Made by a program: the position numbers and the translations under genes | In this document: piece after piece, positions 34,026-42,469 of the stretch | How positions within the stretch are numbered: position 1 is the first letter of the stretch | How the letters are laid out: every line of letters starts with the position of its first letter | From: Coralloluteibacterium stylophorae | Lineage (GTDB): Bacteria > Pseudomonadota > Gammaproteobacteria > Xanthomonadales > Xanthomonadaceae | DNA: 64,000 nt | Assembly: GCF_018122625.2 (NCBI RefSeq) | Contig: NZ_JAGQFT020000003.1 | Span: 1-64,000 of the forward strand | Direction: 5' to 3' | The notes under the pieces: generated by a model | What the model was told of the DNA's origin: nothing | Database searches by the model: none | Seen by the model: the letters and a program-made list of their open reading frames with translations, nothing else

Positions 34026-35135
34026 TCAGTACAGCACCACCGAGCGGATCGACTCGCCCGAGTGCATCAGGTCGAAGGCACGGTTGATGTCGTCCAGAGG
34101 CATGGTGTGGGTGATCATCGGGTCGATCTCGATCCTGCCGTCCATGTACCAGTCGACGATCTGCGGCACGTCGGTGCGCCCGCGCGCGCCGCCGAACGCC
34201 GAGCCGCGCCAGTTGCGGCCGGTGACCAGCTGGAACGGCCGGGTCGAGATCTCCTGACCCGCGCCGGCCACGCCGATGATCACCGAGGTGCCCCAGCCCT
34301 TGTGCGCGCACTCCAGCGCCTGGCGCATCACCTTCGTGCTGCCGATGCACTCGAAGGTGTAGTCGGCACCGCCCTTGGTCAGCGACACCAGGTAGGGCAC
34401 CAGGTCGCCCTCGACCTCGGCCGGGTTGACGAAGTGGGTCATGCCGAAACGCTCGGCCATGGCCTTCTTGCCGGGGTTGAGGTCGACGCCCACGATCATC
34501 GACGCACCGGCCAGGCGCGCGCCCTGGATCACGTTGAGGCCGATGCCGCCGAGGCCGAACACCACCACCTTGGACCCCACCTCGACCTTGGCCGTGTACA
34601 CCACCGCGCCGATGCCGGTGGTCACGCCGCAGCCGATGTAGCAGACCTTGTCGAACGGCGCGTCCTGGCGGATCTTCGCCAGCGCGATCTCCGGCAGCAC
34701 GGTGAACTGGGCGAAGGTCGAGGTGCCCATGTAGTGGTGGATCTTCTCGCCGCCGATGGAGAAGCGGCTGCTGCCGTCGGGCATCAGGCCGCGCCCCTGC
34801 GTCTCGCGGATGGACTGGCAGAGGTTGGTCTTGGGATTGAGGCAGTACTCGCACTGCCGGCACTCGGGCGTGTACAGCGGGATGACGTGGTCGCCCTTCT
34901 TCAGCGAGGTCACCCCCGGGCCGACGTCCACCACCACGCCGGCGCCCTCGTGTCCGAGGATGGCCGGGAACAGGCCCTCCGGGTCGTCGCCCGACAGGGT
35001 GAAGGCGTCGGTGTGGCACACGCCGGTGGCCTTGAGCTCGACCAGCACCTCGCCGGCGCGCGGGCCTTCCAGGTCGACGGTCTCGATGGTGAGCGGGGCT
35101 CCGGCCCTGTGGGCGACGGCGGCGCGGACTTGCAT
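34026..35135 (-). CDS. frmA: S-(hydroxymethyl)glutathione dehydrogenase (class III ADH)
   Basis: A 369-residue zinc enzyme oxidising the formaldehyde-glutathione adduct with NAD to S-formylglutathione. Catalytic zinc ligands are the Cys in GVCHTDAF, the His in GHEGAGVV and the Cys in GCGVTTGIG. Structural zinc ligands are CRQCEYC plus a later Cys. The cofactor motif is GLGGIGLN. The start ATG at 35135 is family-consistent. No frmR repressor is adjacent. It is first in the operon frmA-ynfA-fghA and divergent from a NUDIX gene. Confidence 0.97.
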   Translation of the reverse strand: MQVRAAVAHRAGAPLTIETVDLEGPRAGEVLVELKATGVCHTDAFTLSGDDPEGLFPAILGHEGAGVVVDVGPGVTSLKKGDHVIPLYTPECRQCEYCLNPKTNLCQSIRETQGRGLMPDGSSRFSIGGEKIHHYMGTSTFAQFTVLPEIALAKIRQDAPFDKVCYIGCGVTTGIGAVVYTAKVEVGSKVVVFGLGGIGLNVIQGARLAGASMIVGVDLNPGKKAMAERFGMTHFVNPAEVEGDLVPYLVSLTKGGADYTFECIGSTKVMRQALECAHKGWGTSVIIGVAGAGQEISTRPFQLVTGRNWRGSAFGGARGRTDVPQIVDWYMDGRIEIDPMITHTMPLDDINRAFDLMHSGESIRSVVLY

Positions 35136-35269
35136 GGCGTTTCCTCATGAACGGACAGCGGACCGGGCAGTGTAGGTGCTGCGCGCCGGCCGGGTCGGGA
35201 CCACGTGCGGGAAGCTGGGGCCGCAGCCCCGTATCATGCGCGGCCCGTCCCGTTCCGCCACGCCCGCCC

Positions 35270-35758
35270 ATGCCCTACACGCCCATCGTCGGCACGCTCG
35301 GTTACGTGCTCTCGCGCGACCGCCGCCAGGTCCTGATGATCCACCGCAACGCGCGCCCCGAGGACGAGCACCTCGGCAAGTACAACGGCCTCGGCGGCAA
35401 GCTGGAGCGCGACGAGGACGTGGTCGCGGGCATGCGCCGCGAGATCATGGAGGAGGCCGGCATCGCCTGCACCGAGATGACCCTGCGCGGGACCATCAGC
35501 TGGCCCGGCTTCGGCCGCAACGGCGAGGACTGGCTCGGCTTCGTGTTCGTGATCACCGCCTTCGAGGGCGAGGCCTACACCAGCAATGCCGAGGGCACGC
35601 TGGAGTGGAAGCCGCTCGACCGCATCATGGAGCTGCCGATGTGGGAGGGCGACCGCGAGTTCCTGCCCCTGGTCTTCGACGACGACCCGCGCGCCTTCCA
35701 CGGCGTCATGCCCTACGCGCAGGGCCGCATGCAGTCCTGGCACTACAGCCGGATCTGA
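35270..35758 (+). CDS. NUDIX hydrolase (MutT/8-oxo-dGTP-type)
   Basis: A 162-residue NUDIX protein. The box GKLERDEDVVAGMRREIMEE plus AGI is complete. The lead HRNARPEDEHLGKYNGLGG and the tail ILELPMWEGDREFLPLVF-like region (here MELPMWEGDREF) match the MTH1/YtkD-like group acting on oxidised nucleoside triphosphates. The start ATG at 35270 places the beta-strand TPIVGTLGYVL first. It converges on the sensor kinase gene. Confidence 0.9.
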   Translation: MPYTPIVGTLGYVLSRDRRQVLMIHRNARPEDEHLGKYNGLGGKLERDEDVVAGMRREIMEEAGIACTEMTLRGTISWPGFGRNGEDWLGFVFVITAFEGEAYTSNAEGTLEWKPLDRIMELPMWEGDREFLPLVFDDDPRAFHGVMPYAQGRMQSWHYSRI

Positions 35759-35764
35759 GCGGGC

Positions 35765-37021
35765 TCAGGCATCGCGCAGGCGCAGCACCATCGCGAAGCC
35801 CCCGGCTTCGCGCACGGCCTCGAGGCTGCCGCCGTGCAGCCGCGCGACGCGCTCCACGATCGCCAGCCCCAGTCCGCTGCCGCCGCCCTCGCCGCGCGCG
35901 AAGGGCTGCAGCAGTCGCGCGAAGGTTTCCGCGTCGAGGCCGGCGCCGCCGTCCGCGACCTCCAGCCGCCAGCCGTGCCCAGCCGGGCGCAGGCGCAGGG
36001 CGAACGGCGCGCGCCCATGGCGTTCCGCGTTGACCACCAGATTCTCCACCGCGCGCGTCAGCGCCATCGGCTTGCCGCGCAGCGGCGCGGCGGGCGGGAG
36101 CTCCAGGGCCCAGGCGCCGCGCGCGGCATCGGTCGCGCCGCGGCAGACGGCGGCGAGGTCGAGCGGCTCGCTGGCCTCGTCGCGGCCGTCGCGCGCATAG
36201 GCGATGAACTGGGCCAGGATCGCGTCCATCTCGGCGACGTCGCGCTGCACCCCTTCGCTGAGCCCGCGGTCGGTGTCCGGCATCAGCGCGATCGCGAACT
36301 GCATGCGCGTCAGCGGCGTGCGCAGGTCGTGCGAGATGCCGGCGAGCATCAGCGCGCGCTCGCTGGCGGCGACGCGCACGTCCGTGCTCGCCGCGGCCAG
36401 CGCGTCGGCGAGCCGGTGCAGCTCGTGCGGCGCGTCAGCCGGCAGTGGCGCCAGCGTCTCGCCGCGGGCGATCCCGGGCGCCGCCATGGCCAGGCGGCGC
36501 AGCGACCGGACCAGGCGGCCGGCGTACCAGCCGGCGACCAGCCACACCAGCAGCGCGCAGCCGAGCATCAGCAGGACCGGGATGCCGAGCGGCAGGCGCC
36601 GCCCCGCAGTCGAAGGCACCGCGACCCACAGGCCCGGCGCGTCCAGGCGCAGCCACAGCCCGGGCTCGCCGTCGACCTCGCCGGCCACCAGCGCACGCCC
36701 CGGGTCGAGCACCTCCGGCGCCCGCGCCAGCAATGCACGCGCGGCGGGGCGGCCGGCGCGCGGCGGCCGGGCCGCCGCCGGCGGCGCCTGCGTCCGTACC
36801 ACAAAGCCGAGATGGCGCAGCCGCGCCGCTGCCGCGTCGCGCTCCGCGCCCGCGACCAGGGCCGACAGCGCCGCGCCGTGCTGGTCGAGCACGCGCAGCG
36901 CCTGTTCGGCGCCCGGCCGCACGGCGAGTTCGCGCACCAGCAGCATGCCCAGCAGCGCTGCGCCGGCAAGGACCAGCAGGATCACCCACGCGAGCTGCCC
37001 GAACACCGAACGCGGCGGCAT
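35765..37021 (-). CDS. Two-component sensor histidine kinase (EnvZ-like)
   Basis: A 418-residue membrane kinase. Helix 1 is residues 11-30, a periplasmic Ala/Arg-rich domain follows to about 144, helix 2 is about 146-168, then HAMP. The H-box has His231 in GISHDLRTPLTRMQ, and N-box (NLVVNAERHG), G1 (DGGAGL) and G2 (GSGLGLAIV) are present, so it is a complete kinase. The start ATG at 37021 lies 2 bp after the stop codon of the response regulator gene. The layout resembles OmpR-EnvZ, though the periplasmic sensor is different and low in complexity. Confidence 0.92.
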   Translation of the reverse strand: MPPRSVFGQLAWVILLVLAGAALLGMLLVRELAVRPGAEQALRVLDQHGAALSALVAGAERDAAAARLRHLGFVVRTQAPPAAARPPRAGRPAARALLARAPEVLDPGRALVAGEVDGEPGLWLRLDAPGLWVAVPSTAGRRLPLGIPVLLMLGCALLVWLVAGWYAGRLVRSLRRLAMAAPGIARGETLAPLPADAPHELHRLADALAAASTDVRVAASERALMLAGISHDLRTPLTRMQFAIALMPDTDRGLSEGVQRDVAEMDAILAQFIAYARDGRDEASEPLDLAAVCRGATDAARGAWALELPPAAPLRGKPMALTRAVENLVVNAERHGRAPFALRLRPAGHGWRLEVADGGAGLDAETFARLLQPFARGEGGGSGLGLAIVERVARLHGGSLEAVREAGGFAMVLRLRDA

Positions 37022-37023
37022 CC

Positions 37024-37743
37024 TCACTCCCCCGCCGCCGGCGGCACGAAGACGTAGCCCACGCCCCACACGGTCTGGATCAGCCGCGGATGGCGCGGAT
37101 CGTCCTCGAGCAGCTTGCGCAGGCGCGCGATCATCACGTCCATGCTGCGCTCGAAGGCCTCGTGCTCGCGGCCGCGCGACAGGCTCATCAGGCGGTCGCG
37201 GGTGAGCGGCTGGTGCGGATGCGCGACCAGCACCGCCAGCACCGCGAATTCGCCGGTGGTCAACGGCAGGGGGCGCCCGTCGCGGCACAGCTCGCGGCGC
37301 GCGGTGTCGAGGGTGAAGGAACCGAAATGCCTGGGGCCGCCATCGGGACGCGGCGCGCCCGGCCCGGGCTGCCGCGCGCGGCGCAGCACCGCACGGATGC
37401 GGGCGAGCAGCTCGCGCGGGTTGACCGGCTTGGGCAGATAGTCGTCGGCGCCGAGTTCGAGCCCGAGGATGCGGTCGATCTCGTCGCCCTTGGCGGTGAG
37501 CATCACCACCGGCGTGGCGTCCTCGCTGCCGCGCAGGCGCCGGCAGATCTCCAGGCCGTCCTCGCCCGGCAGCATCAGGTCGAGCACGATCAGGTCGTAG
37601 TGCCCGCGCGCGAGCGCCTGCCGCATCGCCGTCCCGTCGCCCACGCCACGCACCGCGAAGCCGTTCTGCTCGAGATAGCGCGCCAGCAGGTCGCGCAGGC
37701 GCACGTCGTCGTCGACCAGCAGCAACCGGGGGAGGGAGTCCAT
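37024..37743 (-). CDS. OmpR-family response regulator
   Basis: A 239-residue response regulator. The receiver has the acidic pocket DDD (11-13), phosphoacceptor Asp55 in LIVLDLMLPG and the Lys in YLPKPVNP. The C-terminal winged helix ends in RLIQTVWGVGYVF, the usual OmpR/PhoB wing. The start ATG at 37743 removes a non-family upstream extension. First gene of the pair; divergent from two secreted-protein genes, which are plausible targets. A 23-bp inverted repeat lies 50 bp upstream. Confidence 0.95.
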   Translation of the reverse strand: MDSLPRLLLVDDDVRLRDLLARYLEQNGFAVRGVGDGTAMRQALARGHYDLIVLDLMLPGEDGLEICRRLRGSEDATPVVMLTAKGDEIDRILGLELGADDYLPKPVNPRELLARIRAVLRRARQPGPGAPRPDGGPRHFGSFTLDTARRELCRDGRPLPLTTGEFAVLAVLVAHPHQPLTRDRLMSLSRGREHEAFERSMDVMIARLRKLLEDDPRHPRLIQTVWGVGYVFVPPAAGE

Positions 37744-37792
37744 CGCGGCCACTATCGCGGGCGCCGCGTGTCGGCGGCAAGGAGCGCGGACT

Positions 37793-37855
37793 ACGCCGGA
37801 TGCAAGCGGATGTGTCCGCGCTCGCCAGGCCAACACATCCGTTTGCATCCGGCGT
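37793..37855. repeat. Long inverted repeat between two-component and secreted-protein genes
   Basis: Two 23-bp arms (37793-37815 and 37833-37855) are reverse complements with one mismatch at 37842 (a G-T wobble in RNA), separated by 17 bp. The arm core is CGGATGCAAGCGGATGTG. It lies upstream of both the response regulator and the secreted protein at 37968. It has no T-run. It could be a large operator dyad, an extragenic palindrome or a mobile-element trace. Confidence 0.8.
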
Positions 37856-37967
37856 CGCCGGCGACACAGACGGCGCCACCGTGCGCCCTAGCCTGTCGCT
37901 GTCGCCGCTGCCGGCGCGGCCCGCATGCCCGCCGCAGCGACGGCTTCCCCAACCCAAGGATGCCCCC

Positions 37968-38492
37968 ATGAAAGCAGCCCCCCTGCTGATGTCGATCACC
38001 CTGCTTGGCGCCGGCCTGTGCGCCTCGATCCCCGACGCCGCCGCGCAGCGGACGCGCGAACGCAGCGCCTCGCGCACCGCACCCGGCAACGCCAGCGTCG
38101 GCGCCGCCGCCAGCGGCCCGCGCGGCGACGCGATGCGGCAGCGTGAACGCAGCCTCGACGATGACCGCTATGCCTCCGCACGCAGCGCCAGCATCGCCGG
38201 CGTCGATGGCGGCAGCGCCTCGCGCTGGCGCAGCGCAGACCGCGACGGCGACACCGGCTCGGTCGAGCGCGGCGGCGAATTCACCGGCCCGGAAGGCGCA
38301 AGCGGAAGCACCAGCGCGAGCCGTACACACGGCGACGGCAGCGCCGAAGGCGGCCGCACCGCCACGGTCACCGGACGCGACGGGAACACGATCACCTCCA
38401 CCCGCGCCTGGGAGGCCGACGCCGACGGCGGCACCCGCAGCCGGACCGTGCGCTGCACCGACGCCGACGGCGCCACCATCGACTGCCACTGA
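37968..38492 (+). CDS. Secreted hypothetical protein, Ser/Gly/Asp-rich
   Basis: A 174-residue protein with a Sec signal (MKAAPLLMSITLLGAGLCAS, cleavage near DAAAQ). The mature part is low-complexity and polar, rich in Arg, Ser, Gly and Asp, ending RCTDADGATIDCH with a Cys pair that could form a disulphide. AAGGA precedes the ATG at 37968. I know no function. It is 8 bp upstream of the EF-hand gene, in one transcript, and divergent from the two-component pair. Confidence 0.7.
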   Translation: MKAAPLLMSITLLGAGLCASIPDAAAQRTRERSASRTAPGNASVGAAASGPRGDAMRQRERSLDDDRYASARSASIAGVDGGSASRWRSADRDGDTGSVERGGEFTGPEGASGSTSASRTHGDGSAEGGRTATVTGRDGNTITSTRAWEADADGGTRSRTVRCTDADGATIDCH

Positions 38493-38500
38493 GGAAGCCC

Positions 38501-38812
38501 ATGATGACCATCCGGATCCACATCACCCCCGTCGCCATCGGCCTCGCCGCCCTCGGCGTCGCCGCCCTCCTCGCCACGAGCGCCGCCGCCGCCCAGTCCG
38601 GAGATGCGCGCCAGCAACGCCTGCAGGCCCTGCAGGAGCGCATGGCCGCCGCCGACACCGACGGCGACGGCGCCTACAGCCGCGCCGAGGTGGAGGCCGG
38701 CTTCCCGCGGATGGCAGAGCACTTCGACCAGGCCGATACCGACGGCGACGGCCTCCTCACCCGCGAGGAGCTGCGCGCGCTGGCGCAGGCTGCCGGGCGC
38801 CGCATGCGCTGA
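38501..38812 (+). CDS. Exported EF-hand protein
   Basis: A 103-residue protein. The N-terminus is a signal or signal-anchor (ITPVAIGLAALGVAALLATSAAAAQ). The mature part has two EF-hand loops, DTDGDGAYSRAE and DTDGDGLLTREE, with the acidic residues at calcium positions 1, 3, 5 and 12 intact. It is likely a periplasmic or secreted calcium-binding protein. It is translated right after the secreted protein at 37968. Link to the adjacent sensor kinase (calcium response, as in pseudomonad CarRS) is only suggested by position. Confidence 0.85.
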   Translation: MMTIRIHITPVAIGLAALGVAALLATSAAAAQSGDARQQRLQALQERMAAADTDGDGAYSRAEVEAGFPRMAEHFDQADTDGDGLLTREELRALAQAAGRRMR

Positions 38813-38866
38813 TGCGCGCAACGCGGCGTGCGCAGGGACGCGCGCGCCGCACCCGGCGCCGGGCCA

Positions 38867-40162
38867 TCACTCGCCGGCGCGGGCCTCGCGCGGATCCTGG
38901 GCATGCTCGATGCCGACGTTGCTCGACGCGGCGTCGTAGACCGCGGTGTCGAGCAGCCCCTGCTCGCGCGCGACCAGGACCGGCACCAGCATCTGCCCGG
39001 TCACGTTGGTCATGGTCCGCATCATGTCGAGCACGCGGTCGATCGCCAGCAGCAGGCCGAGGCCCTCCAGCGGCAGCCCGGCGGCCGACAGCACGACCGT
39101 CGCCATCACCACCGCGGTGCCGGGCACGCCCGCGGTGCCGAAGCTGCCGAGCACCGAGGCCAGCAGGATCGCCACGTACTGCGCCAGGCTCAGGTCGAGG
39201 TGGAAGTACTGGGCGATGAAGATCGAGGCGAGCGCCGGATAGATCGCGCCGCAGCCGTCCATCTTGATGCTGGCGCCCAGCGGCACCGCGAACGCGGCGT
39301 AGTCGCGGTCGACGCCCAGGTTGTGGGTGACCGCACGCAGCGCCACCGGCATCGAGGCGAAGCTGGAGGAACTGACGAAGGCGACCTGCATCCCCGGCGC
39401 CGCGCCGCGGAAGAACTTCAGCGGGTTGAGCCCGTGCGCGAGAAGCAGCCCTCCGTAGACGATCACGATGTGCAGCGCGCAGGCCACGTACAGCGCGACG
39501 ACGAAGCTGCCCAGCGGCAGCAGGCGCTCGAACCCATAGGCGCCGACCAGAGCGGCGATCAGACCGAAGGTGCCGAACGGGGTGAACTCGAGCACGAAGC
39601 GGGTGACCTGGATCATCGCATCGCTGGCCTGGCCGACCAGGGCGCGCAGCGCGGCGGTGCGCTCGCCGAGCCTGACCAGGGCGAAGCCGAGCAGGCCGGC
39701 GAAGAAGATCACCTGCAGGATCCGGCCCTCGGCCAGCGCCCGGAACGGATTGGCCGGCACCACGTCGAGCAGCACCTGCACCGGCGTCGGCACCTCGCGC
39801 GGGACGTAGTCCGCCGCGATCTGCAGGCCGCTGACGCCGAGTCCGGGATTGACCACGTGCGCGACCGCCAGCCCGACGCCGACCGCCAGCGCCGCCGTCG
39901 CCGCGAACCAGGCGAAGGTGCGCCCGCCCAGCGCGGCGATCGACTTCTGCCCCTGCAGCGCGGCGACCGCATTGATCACCGCGAAGAACACCAGCGGCGT
40001 GGCGATCATCTTGATCAGGGTGACGTAGATCGTGCCCAGCGGCTGGAACCAGGTCTCCGCCGCCGGCCCCACCGCCCAGCCGACCACGGCGCCGAGCATG
40101 AAGCCGCCGAGCACGCGCTGCCAGAACGGGATGCGGAACCAGGTTGAGAGGGCGGTGGACAT
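38867..40162 (-). CDS. Dicarboxylate/amino acid:cation symporter (GltP/DctA-type)
   Basis: A 431-residue DAACS-family transporter of dicarboxylates or glutamate/aspartate. Family motifs are the Ser-rich reentrant loop SSSSFASMP, GASIKMDGCGAIYPA (NMDGT-type site) and SFGTAGVPG, then the substrate-binding DRxxDMxRTxxNVTG (here DRVLDMMRTMTNVTG). Eight helices and two hairpins fit GltPh. The KMDGC instead of NMDGT may shift cation or substrate use. The start ATG at 40162 is chosen by fit to the first helix. Confidence 0.94.
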   Translation of the reverse strand: MSTALSTWFRIPFWQRVLGGFMLGAVVGWAVGPAAETWFQPLGTIYVTLIKMIATPLVFFAVINAVAALQGQKSIAALGGRTFAWFAATAALAVGVGLAVAHVVNPGLGVSGLQIAADYVPREVPTPVQVLLDVVPANPFRALAEGRILQVIFFAGLLGFALVRLGERTAALRALVGQASDAMIQVTRFVLEFTPFGTFGLIAALVGAYGFERLLPLGSFVVALYVACALHIVIVYGGLLLAHGLNPLKFFRGAAPGMQVAFVSSSSFASMPVALRAVTHNLGVDRDYAAFAVPLGASIKMDGCGAIYPALASIFIAQYFHLDLSLAQYVAILLASVLGSFGTAGVPGTAVVMATVVLSAAGLPLEGLGLLLAIDRVLDMMRTMTNVTGQMLVPVLVAREQGLLDTAVYDAASSNVGIEHAQDPREARAGE

Positions 40163-40430
40163 GGGCGTTCCGGGGCGCGGGGTGCCGCACGGCATCCTTG
40201 GCGGGACGCGGCACCTTACCCAAGCCGCCGCGCCCGCGCGACGCGACCGGGCGCTCGACAGTGTTCCAGTGCGGCCCGGCCGCGATCCGCCCTTCAGTCC
40301 TGCCGGCGGCGGCCGATAAGCTTCACGTCCCTTCCCGCGCCTCGCGAGCCCAGCCCTGAACGCCATCGCGGCCGACGCCGACGGTTCCAGCATCCGCGAT
40401 GCGGCACGCATCGACGCCCTGCTGCGCGCG
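40163..40430. other. Divergent interval between symporter and PilZ gene
   Basis: This 268-bp interval separates two divergent genes. From 40317 onward the PilZ frame is already open, so part of it may be coding if a CTG start at 40356 is used. I see no clear promoter boxes or hairpins. Confidence 0.4.
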
Positions 40431-41087
40431 ATGCAGGCGCGCAACTGCCTGCTGGACGCCCAGCTGGGCGGCACGCCGCGCACCTTCCTGACCGCGGTGC
40501 TGGGGATCGAGGACGCGCGCCTGCTGCTCGACGTGGCGCCCGACCCTGCGCTCAACCGCCTGGTCGCCGACGGCGGCACCCTGCTGTGCCGGAGCCGGCT
40601 GGACGGCGTGCAGATCCACTTCGGCTGCGGGCCGGTGCGGCCGGCCCGCCACGAGGGACGCGACGCCTTCGCCGTCCCGCTGCCGGAGGAGCTGGTCGAG
40701 GTCCAGCGCCGGGAATACCACCGCCTCGAGGTTTCGCCGGTCGCGCCACTGACCTGCCACATCGACGGCCTCGCCGACAACGCGTCGCTGCGCGCGGACG
40801 TTGCCGACATCTGCGCCGGCGGCGTCGGCCTGCGCCTGCCGGCCGACGACGAGCGCTTCGTGATCGGCACCCAGCTGCAGACCTGCCGCATGCGGCTCCC
40901 CGACGAGGGCGAGCTGCGCTTCGCGCTGGCCGTGCGCCACCTCGAGCCGGTCACCGTACGCGGCATCGGGATGCGCCACGCCGGCTGCGAGTTCCTGCGG
41001 CCCAGCGGCATGTTCCAGCGCGCGCTGCAGCGCTACGTCATGCGCCTGGAGCGCGATCGCCTGGCCCAGGCGCGCGGGCTGCGCTGA
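40431..41087 (+). CDS. PilZ-domain protein, YcgR-like flagellar brake family
   Basis: A 218-residue (or longer) protein. The N-terminal half resembles the YcgR-N domain, and the C-terminal half is a PilZ c-di-GMP-binding domain. The RxxxR motif is RREYHR (residues 93-98) and the D/NxSxxG motif reads DICAGG, with Cys128 in place of the usual Ser. The frame is open back to 40317 but offers no ATG, GTG or TTG before 40431, only a CTG at 40356 that would add 25 family-like residues (AARIDALLRAM). YcgR slows the flagellar motor when c-di-GMP is bound; no flagellar genes are nearby. A diguanylate cyclase lies elsewhere in the window. Confidence 0.8.
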   Translation: MQARNCLLDAQLGGTPRTFLTAVLGIEDARLLLDVAPDPALNRLVADGGTLLCRSRLDGVQIHFGCGPVRPARHEGRDAFAVPLPEELVEVQRREYHRLEVSPVAPLTCHIDGLADNASLRADVADICAGGVGLRLPADDERFVIGTQLQTCRMRLPDEGELRFALAVRHLEPVTVRGIGMRHAGCEFLRPSGMFQRALQRYVMRLERDRLAQARGLR

Positions 41088-41129
41088 GCGCGTCGCCGCG
41101 GCGCCGCCCGCGCGTCGCGCGCTCCGCAC

Positions 41130-42395
41130 TCATGGATCGGACCCGGCACCGGTGCGCGCGGCGAGCGCAGCGCGCAGCGCCGGCAGCAGCGCTGCCGGTT
41201 CGCTCCGCCGCACGCGCACGGCCGGGGTGCCGTGCCAGTCGGCGCAGCGCCGCAGCGCCGCGGCGAGATCCGCCGCCAGCGCCGCCGACACCCGCACGCC
41301 CGGCTCCAGCCACAGGCCCTTGACCTCGAACACGCCCTCCGCGCGGTGGGCCTTGGCGTCGAGCCGTCCGACCAGCGCCCCGCGGCGCAGGATCGGCAGC
41401 ACGAAGTAGCCGTAGCGCCGCTTGGGCGCCGGCACGTAGCACTCGATCCGGTAGTCGAAGCCGAACAGCGCGGCGGCGCGGGCGCGGTCCCAGACGACCG
41501 GGTCGAAGGGCGACAGCAGGGTCGTATGCCGGGCCCGCAGCCGGCCCGCCGCCGCATCGGCCAGCCCATCGGCGTGGTCGCGGTGGACGTAGCCCGGATG
41601 GCGCCAGCCCTCCACCTCGACCGGCCGCAGCAGCCCCGCCCCGCACAGCGGTTCGAGCTCGGCATCGCCGATGCGCGGCGCGATCCGGAAGTAGTCCGCG
41701 ATCCAGCGCGCCGGCGCGATCCCCAGCGCCCGTACCGCATCGACGATCATGCGCCGGCGCCGCGCGGCCGGGTCCAGCGCCGGCGGAACCGTCACGCCGG
41801 CATGCGCGAGCACCCGTTCACGCAGGTCGTAGACGCGCTGGAAGCGCTCGCGCCGCGCCACCATCAGTGCGCCGAGCGCGAACCAGGCCTCCATGCAGCG
41901 CTTCTCCAGCTTCCAGTCCCACCAGCCGGCGGCGCTGGTCTCGCGCGCGAAATCGCTGGAGCGCACCTCCCCGTGCGCGCGCACATGCGCAAGCAGCGCC
42001 GCCATCGCCTGCGGATGCGCATCGCGCATGCGGTGCGCATTACGCAACGCCCAGTGTCGCGCCGGGGCATCCGCATCGGCCGCGTGCAGCGCCAGCGCGT
42101 CGATCGGCGCGAAGCAGGCCTCGTGCGCCCAGGTCTCGAAGATCGCGCCGTCGGCGAGCGCCGCATCCAGCCACGCCGGATCGTAGGCGCCCAGCCGCGA
42201 GAACAGCACGAGGTAGGGACTGCGGGCGACGACGTGGATGGTGTCGATCTGCAGCAGGCGCATGCGCGCGATCGCCGCGACCACGTCCTCCGGGCGGGCG
42301 CGTCGCCGCGGCGGTCCCGCCAGGCCCTGGGCATGCAGGTGCAGGACGCGCGCCTGCGCCAGCGTCAGGGCGGTTTCGCCTCTCGCGAGATCCAT
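41130..42395 (-). CDS. alkX: AlkX/YcaQ-family DNA glycosylase (HTH_42)
   Basis: A 421-residue member of the HTH_42 superfamily. E. coli YcaQ (AlkX) removes alkylated and cross-linked bases, including nitrogen-mustard interstrand crosslinks. The catalytic Q-hydrophobic-D motif appears as LLQIDTIHVV; the AlkZ branch would have Q-hydrophobic-Q, so this points to AlkX. Tandem winged helices and a C-terminal barrel region (FDYRIECYVPAPKRRYGYF, then LPIL) follow. The start ATG at 42395 fits; the open frame beyond is not family-like. Confidence 0.85.
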   Translation of the reverse strand: MDLARGETALTLAQARVLHLHAQGLAGPPRRRARPEDVVAAIARMRLLQIDTIHVVARSPYLVLFSRLGAYDPAWLDAALADGAIFETWAHEACFAPIDALALHAADADAPARHWALRNAHRMRDAHPQAMAALLAHVRAHGEVRSSDFARETSAAGWWDWKLEKRCMEAWFALGALMVARRERFQRVYDLRERVLAHAGVTVPPALDPAARRRRMIVDAVRALGIAPARWIADYFRIAPRIGDAELEPLCGAGLLRPVEVEGWRHPGYVHRDHADGLADAAAGRLRARHTTLLSPFDPVVWDRARAAALFGFDYRIECYVPAPKRRYGYFVLPILRRGALVGRLDAKAHRAEGVFEVKGLWLEPGVRVSAALAADLAAALRRCADWHGTPAVRVRRSEPAALLPALRAALAARTGAGSDP

Positions 42396-42469
42396 TGCGC
42401 ACACTCCAATGACGTTCCTGCGAAGCCGCGCGCCGGCGCGTTGGGCAGGGCTCAGGCGCCGGCGGCGAC

